This document shows, in pieces, positions 44,358 through 53,312 of a stretch of DNA of 64,000 nt. The notes beneath the pieces are model-generated. The model searched no databases. It was not told the origin of the DNA and saw only the letters and a program-made list of their open reading frames with translations. Position 1 is the stretch's first letter. Each line of letters opens with the position of its first letter. This DNA comes from Vicinamibacterales bacterium (GTDB lineage Bacteria > Acidobacteriota > Vicinamibacteria > Vicinamibacterales > JAMQPK01): assembly GCA_023717525.1 (NCBI GenBank), contig JAMQPK010000231.1, forward strand, positions 1 through 64,000, in the 5' to 3' direction. Made by a program: the position numbers and the translations under genes.

Positions 44358-44444
44358 CTATTGGAGATTGGGTGATAGGTGATTGGGCGATAGGAACAAT
44401 CACCCAATCCCTATCACTCAATCACCTATCACCCACTCTCCAAT
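44358..44444. repeat. ATTGGGTGATAGG-word hairpin filling the scpB-rluB gap
   Basis: The left arm (44358-44394) starts directly after the scpB terminal stop. The right arm (44409-44444) runs into the rluB ATG at 44443. Arms agree at about 32 of 35 positions. The element is a near copy of that at 37414-37531, without the central CCAATCG tandem. Confidence 0.9.
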
Positions 44445-45204
44445 GAACATCCGTTTACAGAAGATCATTTCGACGGCCGGCGTTGCCTCGCGCCGCGCGG
44501 CCGAAAAGCTCATTGTGGACGGCCGCGTCTCGGTGAATGGCCAGGTCGTTCGCGAGCTCGGATCGAAGGCCGATCCCGAGATTGATGAGATCCGCGTCGA
44601 TGATCGGCGAATCAAGAAGGCGCAGCGCCTGCGCTACTTCCTCCTCAACAAGCCCCGGGGATACGTGACGACGCGATCGGATCCCGAAAAGCGGAGGACG
44701 GTGCTGGATCTCTTGAAAGGCGTGCGTGAGTATGTGTATCCCGTTGGCCGGCTCGACTACGACTCCGAAGGCCTCCTCATCCTGACCAACGATGGCGAGC
44801 TCGCCGCGACGCTGACGCACCCCAGGCATGAAGTCGAGCGCGTCTACGAAGCGCAGGTGCTGGGGATTCCCGACGGACATGACATCGAACGACTGTCCCG
44901 CGGGATCGTGATCGAGGGCCGGCGGACGAGCCCCGCCGCGATCGAGTTATTGGGAGACCGGCGGAGGCAGGGCGACACGTCGACGCTGCGGGTGACGATT
45001 CACGAAGGCCGTACGCGACAAGTGCGGAAGATGTGCGATGCCATCGGGCATCCGGTCCGTGCGCTCCGACGTGTGAGGATTGGCCCCCTGGCCGACAGGA
45101 ACCTGAGGCTCGGAGCCTACCGCGAGCTGACGGCGGAGGAAGTTCAACGACTGAAGCGATCCGCCAGGAAAACGGCCCAGAGAACTACTTCAAAAGAGGC
45201 CTGA
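44443..45204 (+). CDS. rluB: Ribosomal large-subunit pseudouridine synthase (RluB/RsuA family)
   Basis: A 253-residue protein with an N-terminal S4 RNA-binding domain (RLQKIISTAGVASRRAAEKL) and a pseudouridine synthase domain with catalytic Asp105 in GRLDYDSEGLLILTNDG. It modifies uridines in rRNA; RluB is the usual member next to scpAB. The ATG is part of the repeat arm and no ribosome site is seen. Its 3' end overlaps the end of the convergent SGNH gene by 20 bases. Confidence 0.92.
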   Translation: MNIRLQKIISTAGVASRRAAEKLIVDGRVSVNGQVVRELGSKADPEIDEIRVDDRRIKKAQRLRYFLLNKPRGYVTTRSDPEKRRTVLDLLKGVREYVYPVGRLDYDSEGLLILTNDGELAATLTHPRHEVERVYEAQVLGIPDGHDIERLSRGIVIEGRRTSPAAIELLGDRRRQGDTSTLRVTIHEGRTRQVRKMCDAIGHPVRALRRVRIGPLADRNLRLGAYRELTAEEVQRLKRSARKTAQRTTSKEA

Positions 45205-45868
45205 CGAGCCGCGTCCAGATCTTGTAGCCTTCCGGCGTCATGTGCTGGCCGTCGGACACGAAGAGCTCCGGCTTTGGCTTGCCGTCGGTGCCGAGCATGT
45301 CGCGGCTGACGTCGAGATAGACACAGTTGCTGTGGCTTTGGCAGTAGGTCCGAATCAGGGCGTTCGCCTCGAGGAACTTGTCGTTCAAGTGCCAGCGGAC
45401 GGGCGTCGGCTTGAGTCCGATCGCGATGATACGCGTGCCCGGCAGCGCCGAATGCACGGTCTGGTAGAACTTGATGAAACCGGCGCCCACGGTCTCGGGC
45501 GTCGTTCCCCGCGCGATGTCATTTTCCCCCGGATATAGAACGACCATCCGTGGGGCGTACGGCACGACGACGCGCCCCGCATATTTCGCGCTGTCCGCCA
45601 TCTCCGATCCGCCGAATCCCCGGTTGATGGCGTCCTTCATGTCGGGGAACGACTCGGCGAGATTCCAGCGGACGATGCTCGACGCGCCGATGAAGACGAT
45701 GCCGCGCGTCGGGGGAGGGGCGAGTTTGTCCTGCTCCTCGAATTTGTGAATCGCGGGCTCCCAGCGGTCCGGCTCTTGCGGCGCTTGCAGAGCCGGAGGC
45801 TGTTGTGCGCCGAGCGCGGCCGATGACAGGCAGATGAGTGCGAGGAGCAACGCGCGTCGAAGTTTCAT
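45185..45868 (-). CDS. Secreted SGNH/GDSL hydrolase (diverged)
   Basis: A 227-residue exported protein (signal peptide about 1-21). Block I reads FIGASSIVRW with Ser63, so the Asp of GDS is Ala. Block II is NRGFGGSEMAD, block III YPGENDIARG and block V DGQHMTPEGY with Asp206/His209. It is likely active as an esterase or deacylase, substrate unknown. The 3' end overlaps rluB. Confidence 0.87.
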   Translation of the reverse strand: MKLRRALLLALICLSSAALGAQQPPALQAPQEPDRWEPAIHKFEEQDKLAPPPTRGIVFIGASSIVRWNLAESFPDMKDAINRGFGGSEMADSAKYAGRVVVPYAPRMVVLYPGENDIARGTTPETVGAGFIKFYQTVHSALPGTRIIAIGLKPTPVRWHLNDKFLEANALIRTYCQSHSNCVYLDVSRDMLGTDGKPKPELFVSDGQHMTPEGYKIWTRLVRPLLK

Positions 45869-45933
45869 GCGCTCGTTTTACGCTGATGCCGGCGCGCGGT
45901 CAACGATTTCCTTGCATGCTACATTACCGGTTT

Positions 45934-46605
45934 ATGCGCGGCCTCATCATTGCCATCGACGGTCCGTCCGGTGCCGGAAAGGGAACGGTCGCGCGCGCGG
46001 TGGCGCAGCGATTGGGCTACCGCCATCTGGACACCGGCGCAATGTATCGTGCGGTCGCGTGGAAAGCCCTGCAGGATGGTCTGGACCTGGCTGACGAAGC
46101 CGCCGTTGCGGTGGTGGCTGAACGCGCTGCGCTCGAGATTGGGCCAGGCCGCGTACAGATTGACGGTACGGATGTGACCGCCGCGATTCGGACGCCGCAA
46201 ATCGATCGCGCGGCGGCGGCCGCCGCGCGGCTTCCACGCGTGCGCGCCGCACTCGTGAAACGCCAGCGGCAGGCGGGCGAGCAGGGAAGCATCGTCATGG
46301 AAGGGCGCGATATCGGCACCGTGGTGTTTCCCGATGCGGATGTGAAGATCTACCTCGATGCGTCGTCGGAAGAGCGCGCGCGCCGGCGCGCCGCGGATCC
46401 GTCGCACGGTGTCGGCCGTCACGCCGCGCTTGCCGACGTGGAGAGCGAGCTGAAGGCCAGAGACTACTCGGACTCCACTCGTGCAACATCACCGCTTGCC
46501 GAGGCGAAAGACGCCGTGCACCTCGACACGACCGGGCTGTCGATCGAGCAGACGGTGGGGGCGGTGATGGAGATAGTGGGGGAGAAACTTGAAGGTGGAA
46601 AGTAG
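45934..46605 (+). CDS. cmk: Cytidylate kinase
   Basis: A 223-residue CMP/dCMP kinase with P-loop AIDGPSGAGKGTVARAVA, HLDTGAMYRAVAW, the GRDIGTVVFPDADVKIYL segment and SLSERARRR-like ASSEERARRRA. It supplies CDP for nucleic acid and lipid synthesis. The cmk, rpsA, HU/IHF order is common in bacteria; here a gene on the other strand interrupts it. The C-terminal GEKLEGGK and stop come from the repeat that follows. Confidence 0.95.
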   Translation: MRGLIIAIDGPSGAGKGTVARAVAQRLGYRHLDTGAMYRAVAWKALQDGLDLADEAAVAVVAERAALEIGPGRVQIDGTDVTAAIRTPQIDRAAAAAARLPRVRAALVKRQRQAGEQGSIVMEGRDIGTVVFPDADVKIYLDASSEERARRRAADPSHGVGRHAALADVESELKARDYSDSTRATSPLAEAKDAVHLDTTGLSIEQTVGAVMEIVGEKLEGGK

Positions 46606-46651
46606 AAACCTTCCACTTACTTTCCACCTTCGACCTTCCACTTTCCACCTA
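46587..46651. repeat. GGTGGAAAG word-repeat hairpin after cmk
   Basis: GAAGGTGGAAAGTAG words on the left are matched by CTTTCCACCTTC words on the right. It begins inside the last cmk codons. Related words make up the element at 49541-49641. Confidence 0.8.
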
Positions 46652-46665
46652 CAGCGAAGTAACCG

Positions 46666-47277
46666 TCACTGTTTCTTGTTGCGGTCGCGGTAATCGTCCG
46701 CAGAAGCCGGATCGTATTCCCACCGGTGCCGATCCCGCTCTTCGATCTTTTCCGATCCCTTCAGCTCTTCGGCGTCCTCGTACTCGACACCCAGGGCGCG
46801 GCCGATCTCCTCGACGACATCCTGATCCGGCGACGGCATGTCACCGCCCGGGGCTTCCTCGCCGCCCGAGTAGGGGTCGTTCCAGTCAAGGTCGAGATCA
46901 CCGCGTGGCAGTCTCGGGTCGTCAGGTGAGTGCTGGCGGGCGCGCTGGTGGTACTTCTCGTGTCCTGACTCAGCCGACGAGGCCTTTGGCGAGTAGCCGA
47001 GCGTCGACGGCGCGGAGGGTACCACGATCTCCTCGTTGGCCAGCAGTTGGCGCCGCGGCCGCGACAGGGCTGCGGGCTTTGGCCGCGTCCTCTTGGCGGA
47101 GGCGGCGGGCTTACGCGCAGCCGAGGTTCGCCGCCGGGCGCGCCGGGCGACGGTCTTCTTTGCCGTCATCCGCGCCGTTTTCCTCGCGGTCTTCTTCGCC
47201 GGCCTCTTCTTTGCCTTCTTTGCGGCTTTGGCTCGGCGTGGTTTCGGCTTCCGCGAGCGGGCGTTGCGCTTGGCCAT
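46666..47277 (-). CDS. DUF6335-like protein with histone H1-like basic tail
   Basis: A 203-residue protein in two parts. Residues 1-75 are almost only Lys, Arg, Ala, Pro and Thr in KKAKK/KTARK patterns, like the tails of histone H1-type bacterial proteins, and are likely to bind DNA or RNA. Residues about 110-203 match the DUF6335 pattern: DLDLDWNDPYSGGEEAPGG, then SPDQDVVEEIGRALGVEYED and RHRWEYDPASADDY. Function is unknown; nucleoid association is an inference. It lies between cmk and rpsA on the opposite strand. Confidence 0.75.
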   Translation of the reverse strand: MAKRNARSRKPKPRRAKAAKKAKKRPAKKTARKTARMTAKKTVARRARRRTSAARKPAASAKRTRPKPAALSRPRRQLLANEEIVVPSAPSTLGYSPKASSAESGHEKYHQRARQHSPDDPRLPRGDLDLDWNDPYSGGEEAPGGDMPSPDQDVVEEIGRALGVEYEDAEELKGSEKIEERDRHRWEYDPASADDYRDRNKKQ

Positions 47278-47328
47278 ATCGGGTCCTTTCTGCCTCTCCA
47301 GATACGAGCTTCAATCCCCGCGCTAACC

Positions 47329-47358
47329 TTGACAGTCTACCTATAAACTACCTACACT
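47329..47358 (+). promoter_or_regulatory. Sigma-70 type promoter of rpsA
   Basis: TTGACA at 47329-47334 and TACACT at 47353-47358 are separated by 18 bases, in an AT-rich stretch about 60 bases before the rpsA start. It is the clearest housekeeping promoter in the window. Confidence 0.65.
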
Positions 47359-47415
47359 CTAATGCTTATCTCAATTTTCCCACTTGAATTTAATGTCGAG
47401 GAGGACGTGTAAGGC

Positions 47416-49200
47416 ATGGTGAACGTGGACGACGAGCGCACTCAGAAATCAGCGATCCCGGAGGGCGCCGGCGCAGCGCCACGCGCGGGCGCGAAAGCCG
47501 CGCGGGGGAGTGTCATCACCCCGTTCAAAGACGAGGATGTGGACCCCCAGGAGTTTTCGCGGATGCTCGACATCTACGATAACAGCTTCCGCAACATTGC
47601 GGAAGGCGAGGTGATGAAGGGCACCGTCCTCAAGGTCACCCCTTCTGAAGTCATCGTCGACATCGGCTACAAGTCGGAAGGCATCATCGGTGTCGACGAG
47701 TTCCTCGACGAGCGCGGTGAAGTCACCGTTCAGGCTGGCGATACGGTAGACGTGCTCCTCGAACGCACCGAAGACCGCGACGGCTATGTCGTCCTCTCGC
47801 GCGAAAAAGCCGAGAAGATGAAGATTTGGGACGAGGTCGAGAAGGCCTACGCCGAGCGCAAGGTCGTCATCGGCCGTGTCATTGAGCGCATCAAGGGCGG
47901 GCTTGCCGTGGACATCGGTGTCCGCGCGTTCCTTCCAGGATCGCAGATCGACGTGCGCCCCGTTCGAAATCTCGATGCGCTGCGCGGCCAGGAACTGCGG
48001 ATGCGCGTCATCAAAGTGAACAAGAAGCGCGGCAACATCGTGCTCTCGCGCAAGGTACTGCTGGAAGAAGAGAACGCGGAGAAGAAGAAGCACACCCTGC
48101 ACACGCTCGCCGAAGGCAAGGTGCTCAAGGGCACCGTCAAGAACATCACCGACTACGGCGCGTTCATCGACCTCGGCGGCATCGACGGGCTGCTCCACAT
48201 CACCGACATGTCGTGGGGACGCGTGGGACATCCGTCGGAGCTGTTCAAGGTGAACGACGAGATCGACGTGATTGTGCTCAAGTACGATCCGGCGACCGAG
48301 CGCGTGTCGCTCGGCCACAAGCAGCTGGTGAACGATCCCTGGTCCAACGTGTCGGATCGCTATCCGGTTGGCGCGCGGATGTCGGGCAAGGTCGTCAGCC
48401 TCACCGACTACGGCGCGTTCATCGAGCTCGAGCCGGGCGTCGAAGGGCTCATCCATGTGTCCGAAATGTCGTGGAGCAAGCGCGTCAAGCACCCGTCGAA
48501 GATTCTGAACGTCGGCGACAGCGTCGACGCGATGGTGCTCGGCGTGGATGCCACCGCCCGCCGGATTTCGCTCGGCCTGAAGCAGGTCGAGACCAACCCG
48601 TGGCACGAGCTCGCCGAAAAATACCCGGTGGGTTCCAAGATCGTCGGCAAAGTGCGCAACCTCACCGAGTTCGGTGCGTTTGTCGAGGTCGAAGACGATA
48701 TCGACGGGCTGATTCACATCTCCGACATGTCGTGGAGCAAGCGGATCAAGCATCCGTCCGAAGTGCTGAAGAAGGGCGACAGGGTCGAAGCCATGGTGCT
48801 CAACATCGACGCCGAGAATCAGCGGCTGTCGCTCGGGTTGAAGCAGCTGGCGACCGACATCTGGGATGACTTCTTCTCGCGTCATCAGGTGGGGCAGACG
48901 ATTGAAGGCAAGGTCGTCCGCGTGACCAACTTCGGCGCGTTCGTCGAACTGGACGAGGGCATCGAAGGCCTCATTCACGTCTCAGAGCTTGACGATCAGA
49001 AGCCGACCGACAAGATCGAGCTGACCGTCGGTGAAAATTATCCGATGAAGATCATCAAGCTGGTGCCGTCGGAGCGGAAGATCGGGCTCAGCATCCGCGC
49101 CCTGAAGTCGGACGAGTTCCGTTCCGACTGGGAAGAGTACTCGGAGAAATCCGGCACCGGTGAAGCGACGCTCGGCGATCACTTCAAAGCCAAGGCGTAG
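47416..49200 (+). CDS. rpsA: 30S ribosomal protein S1
   Basis: A 594-residue protein with six S1 RNA-binding repeats, beginning near residues 58, 145, 230, 315, 400 and 487. The middle repeats share YGAFIDLGGIDGLLHITDMSW-like cores. It holds mRNA on the small subunit and is needed for initiation on structured or SD-poor messages. An extra N-terminal stretch of about 45 residues is Ala/Gly-rich. GAGGAGG stands about twelve bases before the ATG and a good promoter lies farther upstream. HU/IHF follows by eight bases. Confidence 0.96.
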   Translation: MVNVDDERTQKSAIPEGAGAAPRAGAKAARGSVITPFKDEDVDPQEFSRMLDIYDNSFRNIAEGEVMKGTVLKVTPSEVIVDIGYKSEGIIGVDEFLDERGEVTVQAGDTVDVLLERTEDRDGYVVLSREKAEKMKIWDEVEKAYAERKVVIGRVIERIKGGLAVDIGVRAFLPGSQIDVRPVRNLDALRGQELRMRVIKVNKKRGNIVLSRKVLLEEENAEKKKHTLHTLAEGKVLKGTVKNITDYGAFIDLGGIDGLLHITDMSWGRVGHPSELFKVNDEIDVIVLKYDPATERVSLGHKQLVNDPWSNVSDRYPVGARMSGKVVSLTDYGAFIELEPGVEGLIHVSEMSWSKRVKHPSKILNVGDSVDAMVLGVDATARRISLGLKQVETNPWHELAEKYPVGSKIVGKVRNLTEFGAFVEVEDDIDGLIHISDMSWSKRIKHPSEVLKKGDRVEAMVLNIDAENQRLSLGLKQLATDIWDDFFSRHQVGQTIEGKVVRVTNFGAFVELDEGIEGLIHVSELDDQKPTDKIELTVGENYPMKIIKLVPSERKIGLSIRALKSDEFRSDWEEYSEKSGTGEATLGDHFKAKA

Positions 49201-49208
49201 GGAAAACC

Positions 49209-49544
49209 ATGGACGAACCTGAAGTTCCGGCGGCTCTCGGCGGGAGCATGACGAAAGCCGAACTCGTGGAGGAGGTGTCCCGGGTGTCGGACCTCACCAA
49301 GAAGCACTCCGAGGTGATCGTCGATACGGTGTTCCGGAGCATCATCACCGCGCTCCATCGCGGCGAGAAGATCGAGCTTCGCGGTTTCGGCAGCTTCAGG
49401 CTCCGCAGGCGCGAGCCCCGCAAGGGCCGCAATCCGAAGACGGGCGACAAGGTGGACGTGCCGCCAAAGAAGGTGCCGTACTTCAAGCCCGGCAAAGAGC
49501 TGAAGGAACTCATCAATCAGGACCCCGGTACTACTTCGCAGTAG
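49209..49544 (+). CDS. HU/IHF family DNA-bending protein
   Basis: A 111-residue histone-like protein. The body begins MTKAELVEEVSRV, with GEKIELRGFGSFRLRRREPR and the beta-arm segment GRNPKTGDKV, then KKVPYFKPGKELKE. The rpsA neighbourhood is the usual place of ihfB. The ATG at 49209 (AGGGAAAACC before it) gives a 13-residue leader; ATG 49248 is the alternative. The stop codon is part of the following repeat. Confidence 0.93.
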   Translation: MDEPEVPAALGGSMTKAELVEEVSRVSDLTKKHSEVIVDTVFRSIITALHRGEKIELRGFGSFRLRRREPRKGRNPKTGDKVDVPPKKVPYFKPGKELKELINQDPGTTSQ

Positions 49545-49641
49545 GTGGAAGGTGGAAGGTGGAAAGTCGAAGGTAAGTGCTCGCAACTTCCTACCCACCT
49601 TCCTACCCACCTTCCACCTTCCACCTTCAACTTTCCACCTT
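49541..49641. repeat. GGTGGAAGG word-repeat hairpin between HU/IHF and HIT genes
   Basis: The left arm (49541-49574) repeats GGTGGAAGGT and the right arm (49590-49641) repeats CCTACCCACCTTC and CCACCTT. It starts with the stop codon of the HU/IHF gene and nearly reaches the HIT start. Words match those at 46587-46651. Confidence 0.88.
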
Positions 49642-49655
49642 CACAAGTACACCCT

Positions 49656-50153
49656 ATGGACCGCCTCTGGGCTCCCTGGCGCCTGGCCTACGTGACCGCT
49701 GCTCCCGCTCCTTCCACTGATTGCATTTTCTGCGACGCGCTCACGAGCGCAGACGCGGAGCTGACGGTGTTCCGGGCGCGTCATGCCTTCGTCATCCTGA
49801 ATCTCTACCCTTACAACAACGGTCACCTCATGGTGGTGCCCAACCGCCATCTGAATACACTTGCCCTGCTGACGCCGGACGAGCAGCAGGAGTTGATGTC
49901 GCTGACGCGCTTATCAGAAATGGCGCTCTCCGAAGCCTATCGGCCCCAGGGGTTGAACGTGGGCATCAACCTCGGCAGGGCCGCGGGAGCCGGCATCGAG
50001 AATCATCTCCATATCCATGTCGTACCGCGATGGCAGGGCGACACCAACTTCATGACGGCGGTGGGAGAGACGCGCGTGCTGCCTGAAGATCTGCGCCAGA
50101 CGGCCTCGAACCTCCGGCCGGTTTTCGAGCGCCTCGCCCGGTCGGGTGCGTAG
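49656..50153 (+). CDS. HIT-family nucleotide hydrolase/phosphorylase
   Basis: A 165-residue HIT protein with CIFCDAL near the N terminus, NLYPYNNGHLMVVPNRH and the catalytic triad HLHIHVVPRW. This arrangement is that of the AP4A phosphorylase/FHIT-like branch, which acts on dinucleoside polyphosphates or nucleotide adducts. No ribosome site is seen before the ATG. It overlaps the next gene by eight bases. Confidence 0.9.
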   Translation: MDRLWAPWRLAYVTAAPAPSTDCIFCDALTSADAELTVFRARHAFVILNLYPYNNGHLMVVPNRHLNTLALLTPDEQQELMSLTRLSEMALSEAYRPQGLNVGINLGRAAGAGIENHLHIHVVPRWQGDTNFMTAVGETRVLPEDLRQTASNLRPVFERLARSGA

Positions 50154-52107
50154 GCGCGTGGGTGCGTCGGTGCGCAGAATACTGATTGCGACGGCGGCGG
50201 CGTGCGCGATGACGGTCCTGATTGCGCAGGACCGGCCGGAAAAGAAGCGGAACATCATCATCTTTGTGGCCGACGGCTTGCGCCACGGGTCGGTCAATCC
50301 CACCGATACGCCGGCGTTCTGGAGAGTGCGCAACGAGGGCGTGCACTTCACAAACAGCCACTCGATGTTTCCGACGCTCACGATGCCGAATGCGGCCGCC
50401 ATTGCGACCGGACACTACCCGGGCGATACCGGACAGTTCGGCAACCGCGTGTTTACCGGGTTCGCGATCTTCGATACCGGCAATTTCGGATTGCCGCCCG
50501 GCTCGATGGTGCCCGACGTCGAGGACGTCGAAGTGCTTGGCGACATTGACGATCACATGGGAGGCAACTACCTGCGGGAAGCGTCGCTGCTTGCCTACGC
50601 GAGGTCGTACGGATACAACACGGCCGCGCTCGGCAAGATCGGTCCTTCGGCAATGCAGGATGTGACCGAGCTTGCGCCTGTCAGAGGCGCATTTCGAGCG
50701 CCCACGACCATCATCCTCGACAGCGAATCCGGCCTCAACACGTCAGTTCCGTTGACGGACGACACCGTTGCGATATTGAAGGCCGCGGGATTGAGCCCTG
50801 CGCCCCCGCGCCGCAACCAGCCGGCCGGCACGAATACGACGCCCGGTGTGAAGGAAGCCAATGTCGTGCACTATCAATGGTTCGTCGATGCGATCACGAA
50901 GGCGATTCTGCCAAAGTTCGCGGCGAGCGACGAACCGTTCGCGCTGGTTTACTGGTCCGGCGATCCCGACCAGACGCAGCACGCGCAGGGAGACAGCCTG
51001 AACACTCTGGTGCCGGGCGTGAACGGGCCGACTTCGAAGGCCGGCGTGCGGAATGCCGATCACGGGCTGGGGCAGATTCTCGCGTACCTCGACAGCCATC
51101 CCGATCTTCGTGACAACACGAACGTGTTCGTGACGGCCGATCACGGCTTCTCGACCGTCAGCCGGCGGGACATCGACGCCGCCGGCCGGGCGACGCAGAG
51201 CTACTCCACGAGGTTCATCTACAAGGACGAGGCGGGACGCCAGGAAGTGAACACCGGGTTCCTGCCGTCGGGATTCCTTGCGATCGATCTCGGGCACGAA
51301 CTGAACCTTCCGCTCTTTGATCCCGAGTCCCAGGTCGCCGATTCAGCCGGCGCCCGGCGCTACGCTCCGGTCGATCCGGCGGCGCCTCAGCAGACGGCGC
51401 TGGTTCGGCAGCGTCCCGCGAACACGAACGGCCTCCTCGGAGGCACCGGACGCATCGGCCGCCCCACCGATGCGAAGGTCGTGGTCGCGGGCCACTTGAT
51501 CTATGTGCCGGACTACGACCGCAGCATGGTGCAGAGGATTGTGCGGATTCTTTCGGCGCAGGACTATGTCGGTGGTATTTTCGTGAACGACCGGTTCGGG
51601 CAGATTGCCGGAGCGCTGCCCATGAGCGCGATCGGGCTCGTCGGCGGCGCCACGCTCGTCAAACCGGCCATCGTCGTGAACTTCAAGAGCTTCGCGACCG
51701 ATCCCGCGGACCGGCTTATGACTGGAGTGATCGTGGGTGGCACGCAGCAGCACGGCCAGGGCAGCCACGGTCCGTTGAGCCGGGCAAACAGCTTCAACAA
51801 CATGGCGGCGATTGGCCCGGATTTCAAGAAGCGCTTTTCGGATCCTGCTCCGATGGGTAACGCCGACATTCAGCCGACACTCGCCGCAGTGCTGCGCTTC
51901 AAGATACCCAGCCTGGGCAGCCTTCAGGGGCGGGTGTTGACCGAGGTGTTGGCTGGGCGGCCAGACCACGTTGCATTCGAGAAGAAAGTGATGCGTTCGC
52001 GACCGTCGTCCACGGGCATCTCGACGGTGCTCATGTACCAGCAGGTCGGGAAGCGGCTGTATTTCGACGAGGCCTGCTTCACCACGGCGAGAACGTGCAG
52101 TCGATGA
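50146..52107 (+). CDS. Exported nucleotide pyrophosphatase/phosphodiesterase-type protein
   Basis: A 653-residue member of the alkaline-phosphatase superfamily with a signal peptide (about 1-27). Metal and catalytic residues appear at IIIFVADGLRHGS, FPTLTMPNAAAIATGHYPGD (the Thr nucleophile region), YWSGDPDQTQHAQG and TADHGFSTV. A late GTQQHGQGSHGPLSR may give the last metal His. It hydrolyses phosphodiester or phosphonate bonds outside the cytoplasm. Start GTG 50146 overlaps the HIT gene. Confidence 0.88.
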   Translation: MRRRVGASVRRILIATAAACAMTVLIAQDRPEKKRNIIIFVADGLRHGSVNPTDTPAFWRVRNEGVHFTNSHSMFPTLTMPNAAAIATGHYPGDTGQFGNRVFTGFAIFDTGNFGLPPGSMVPDVEDVEVLGDIDDHMGGNYLREASLLAYARSYGYNTAALGKIGPSAMQDVTELAPVRGAFRAPTTIILDSESGLNTSVPLTDDTVAILKAAGLSPAPPRRNQPAGTNTTPGVKEANVVHYQWFVDAITKAILPKFAASDEPFALVYWSGDPDQTQHAQGDSLNTLVPGVNGPTSKAGVRNADHGLGQILAYLDSHPDLRDNTNVFVTADHGFSTVSRRDIDAAGRATQSYSTRFIYKDEAGRQEVNTGFLPSGFLAIDLGHELNLPLFDPESQVADSAGARRYAPVDPAAPQQTALVRQRPANTNGLLGGTGRIGRPTDAKVVVAGHLIYVPDYDRSMVQRIVRILSAQDYVGGIFVNDRFGQIAGALPMSAIGLVGGATLVKPAIVVNFKSFATDPADRLMTGVIVGGTQQHGQGSHGPLSRANSFNNMAAIGPDFKKRFSDPAPMGNADIQPTLAAVLRFKIPSLGSLQGRVLTEVLAGRPDHVAFEKKVMRSRPSSTGISTVLMYQQVGKRLYFDEACFTTARTCSR

Positions 52108-52149
52108 GCGCCACGCTGACCTTGCGAGTTACGGGAATGACGTTCAGAC

Positions 52150-53283
52150 CTAGCCCAGAATCTGTTTCGCAATCGTCTGCAGCTGCAGATTCGACGCGCC
52201 CTCGTAGATTTGGCCAATCTTCGCGTCGCGGTAAAGCTTCTCCACGGGATAGTCCTTCACGTATCCGTAGCCGCCGAAGAGCTGGACGGCCAGCGAGCTG
52301 ACGTGCTCCGCCATGTCGGCGGCGAACAGTTTGCACATTGCAGCGGGCATCAGGAACGGCTCTCGCGCATCTCTGAGCCTGGCGGCGTGATACACCATCA
52401 GGCGCGCCGCTTCGAGCTCGGTGGCCGCACGCGCAATCTGAAACTGCACGCCTTGAAAATCAGCGATAGCCTTGCCGAACTGCCTGCGGTCTTTCGTGTA
52501 CGCGATCGCATGATTCAACGCGCCCTGCGCGAGCCCGACCATTTGTGCGCCGATGCCGATACGTCCCTCATTGAGCGTCTCGATGGCGACCTTGTAGCCC
52601 TTGCCGGCCTCGCCGAGCATATTTGCGCGCGGCACAAGACAGTCGTCGAAGAGGAGCTCGCACGTGCTGCTTGCCCGGATGCCGAGCTTGTCTTCCTTCT
52701 TGCCGACCGAAAAGCCCGCGGCGCCGCGTTCGACGACAAACGCGGTGATACCCCGATAGCCAGCCGCCGGGTCGATCGTCGCAAAGACGATGAAAACGTC
52801 CGCTTCGTTGGCATTGGTGATCCACAGCTTGCGGCCGGTCAGCCGAAAGTCGTCTCCTGAGGCGACCGCTCGCGTGGTCAGCGCAAAGGCATCGCTGCCC
52901 GAGCCAGCTTCCGACAGGGCGTATGCCCCGACCGTCCCGGTCGCAAGTTTGGGCAGAAACCGCTGTTTCTGGTCGTCGGTTCCCCAGCGCAATACGGCAT
53001 TCACGACGAGGGTGTTCTGCACGTCGACCAGCACGCCGACCGACGGATCGACTGATGAGAGGGCTTCAACGGCCAGGACGGCGTGAAAGAATGTGGCGCC
53101 GGCGCCGCCGTGCGCCTCGGGAATCTCGATTGCCATGATGCCCAACTCGAACAATTTGTCGATGAGCGGCCGCGGCATCTTGGCGAGCTCGTCCATCTCG
53201 CGGACGTGGGGCCTAATCTCGCGGGCGGCGAATTCGAGGACGCTGTCCCGGAAGAGCGCCTCGTCTTCTGTCACATTTGACAC
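52150..53283 (-). CDS. Acyl-CoA dehydrogenase
   Basis: A 377-residue flavoenzyme of the short/branched-chain group that makes the double bond in beta-oxidation or branched amino acid breakdown. Family segments are YALSEAGSGSDAFALTTRA, then KLWITNANEADVFIVFA, RIGIGAQMVGLAQGAL and LFGGYGYVKDYPVEKLYRDA. The catalytic base is Glu361 in IYEGASN. It is divergent from the VWFA gene with only about 30 bases between starts. Confidence 0.94.
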   Translation of the reverse strand: MSNVTEDEALFRDSVLEFAAREIRPHVREMDELAKMPRPLIDKLFELGIMAIEIPEAHGGAGATFFHAVLAVEALSSVDPSVGVLVDVQNTLVVNAVLRWGTDDQKQRFLPKLATGTVGAYALSEAGSGSDAFALTTRAVASGDDFRLTGRKLWITNANEADVFIVFATIDPAAGYRGITAFVVERGAAGFSVGKKEDKLGIRASSTCELLFDDCLVPRANMLGEAGKGYKVAIETLNEGRIGIGAQMVGLAQGALNHAIAYTKDRRQFGKAIADFQGVQFQIARAATELEAARLMVYHAARLRDAREPFLMPAAMCKLFAADMAEHVSSLAVQLFGGYGYVKDYPVEKLYRDAKIGQIYEGASNLQLQTIAKQILG

Positions 53284-53312
53284 AGCGCGGGAATGTTATC
53301 ATTCGGATAGGT

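Noticed and set aside
47449-48978. 509-codon open frame antisense to rpsA
   Set aside because: It is generated by the codon pattern of the S1 repeats; rpsA itself is beyond doubt.
53277-53302. TTGACA...TATCAT promoter before the VWFA gene
   Set aside because: The spacer is only 14 bases, too short for a normal sigma-70 promoter.
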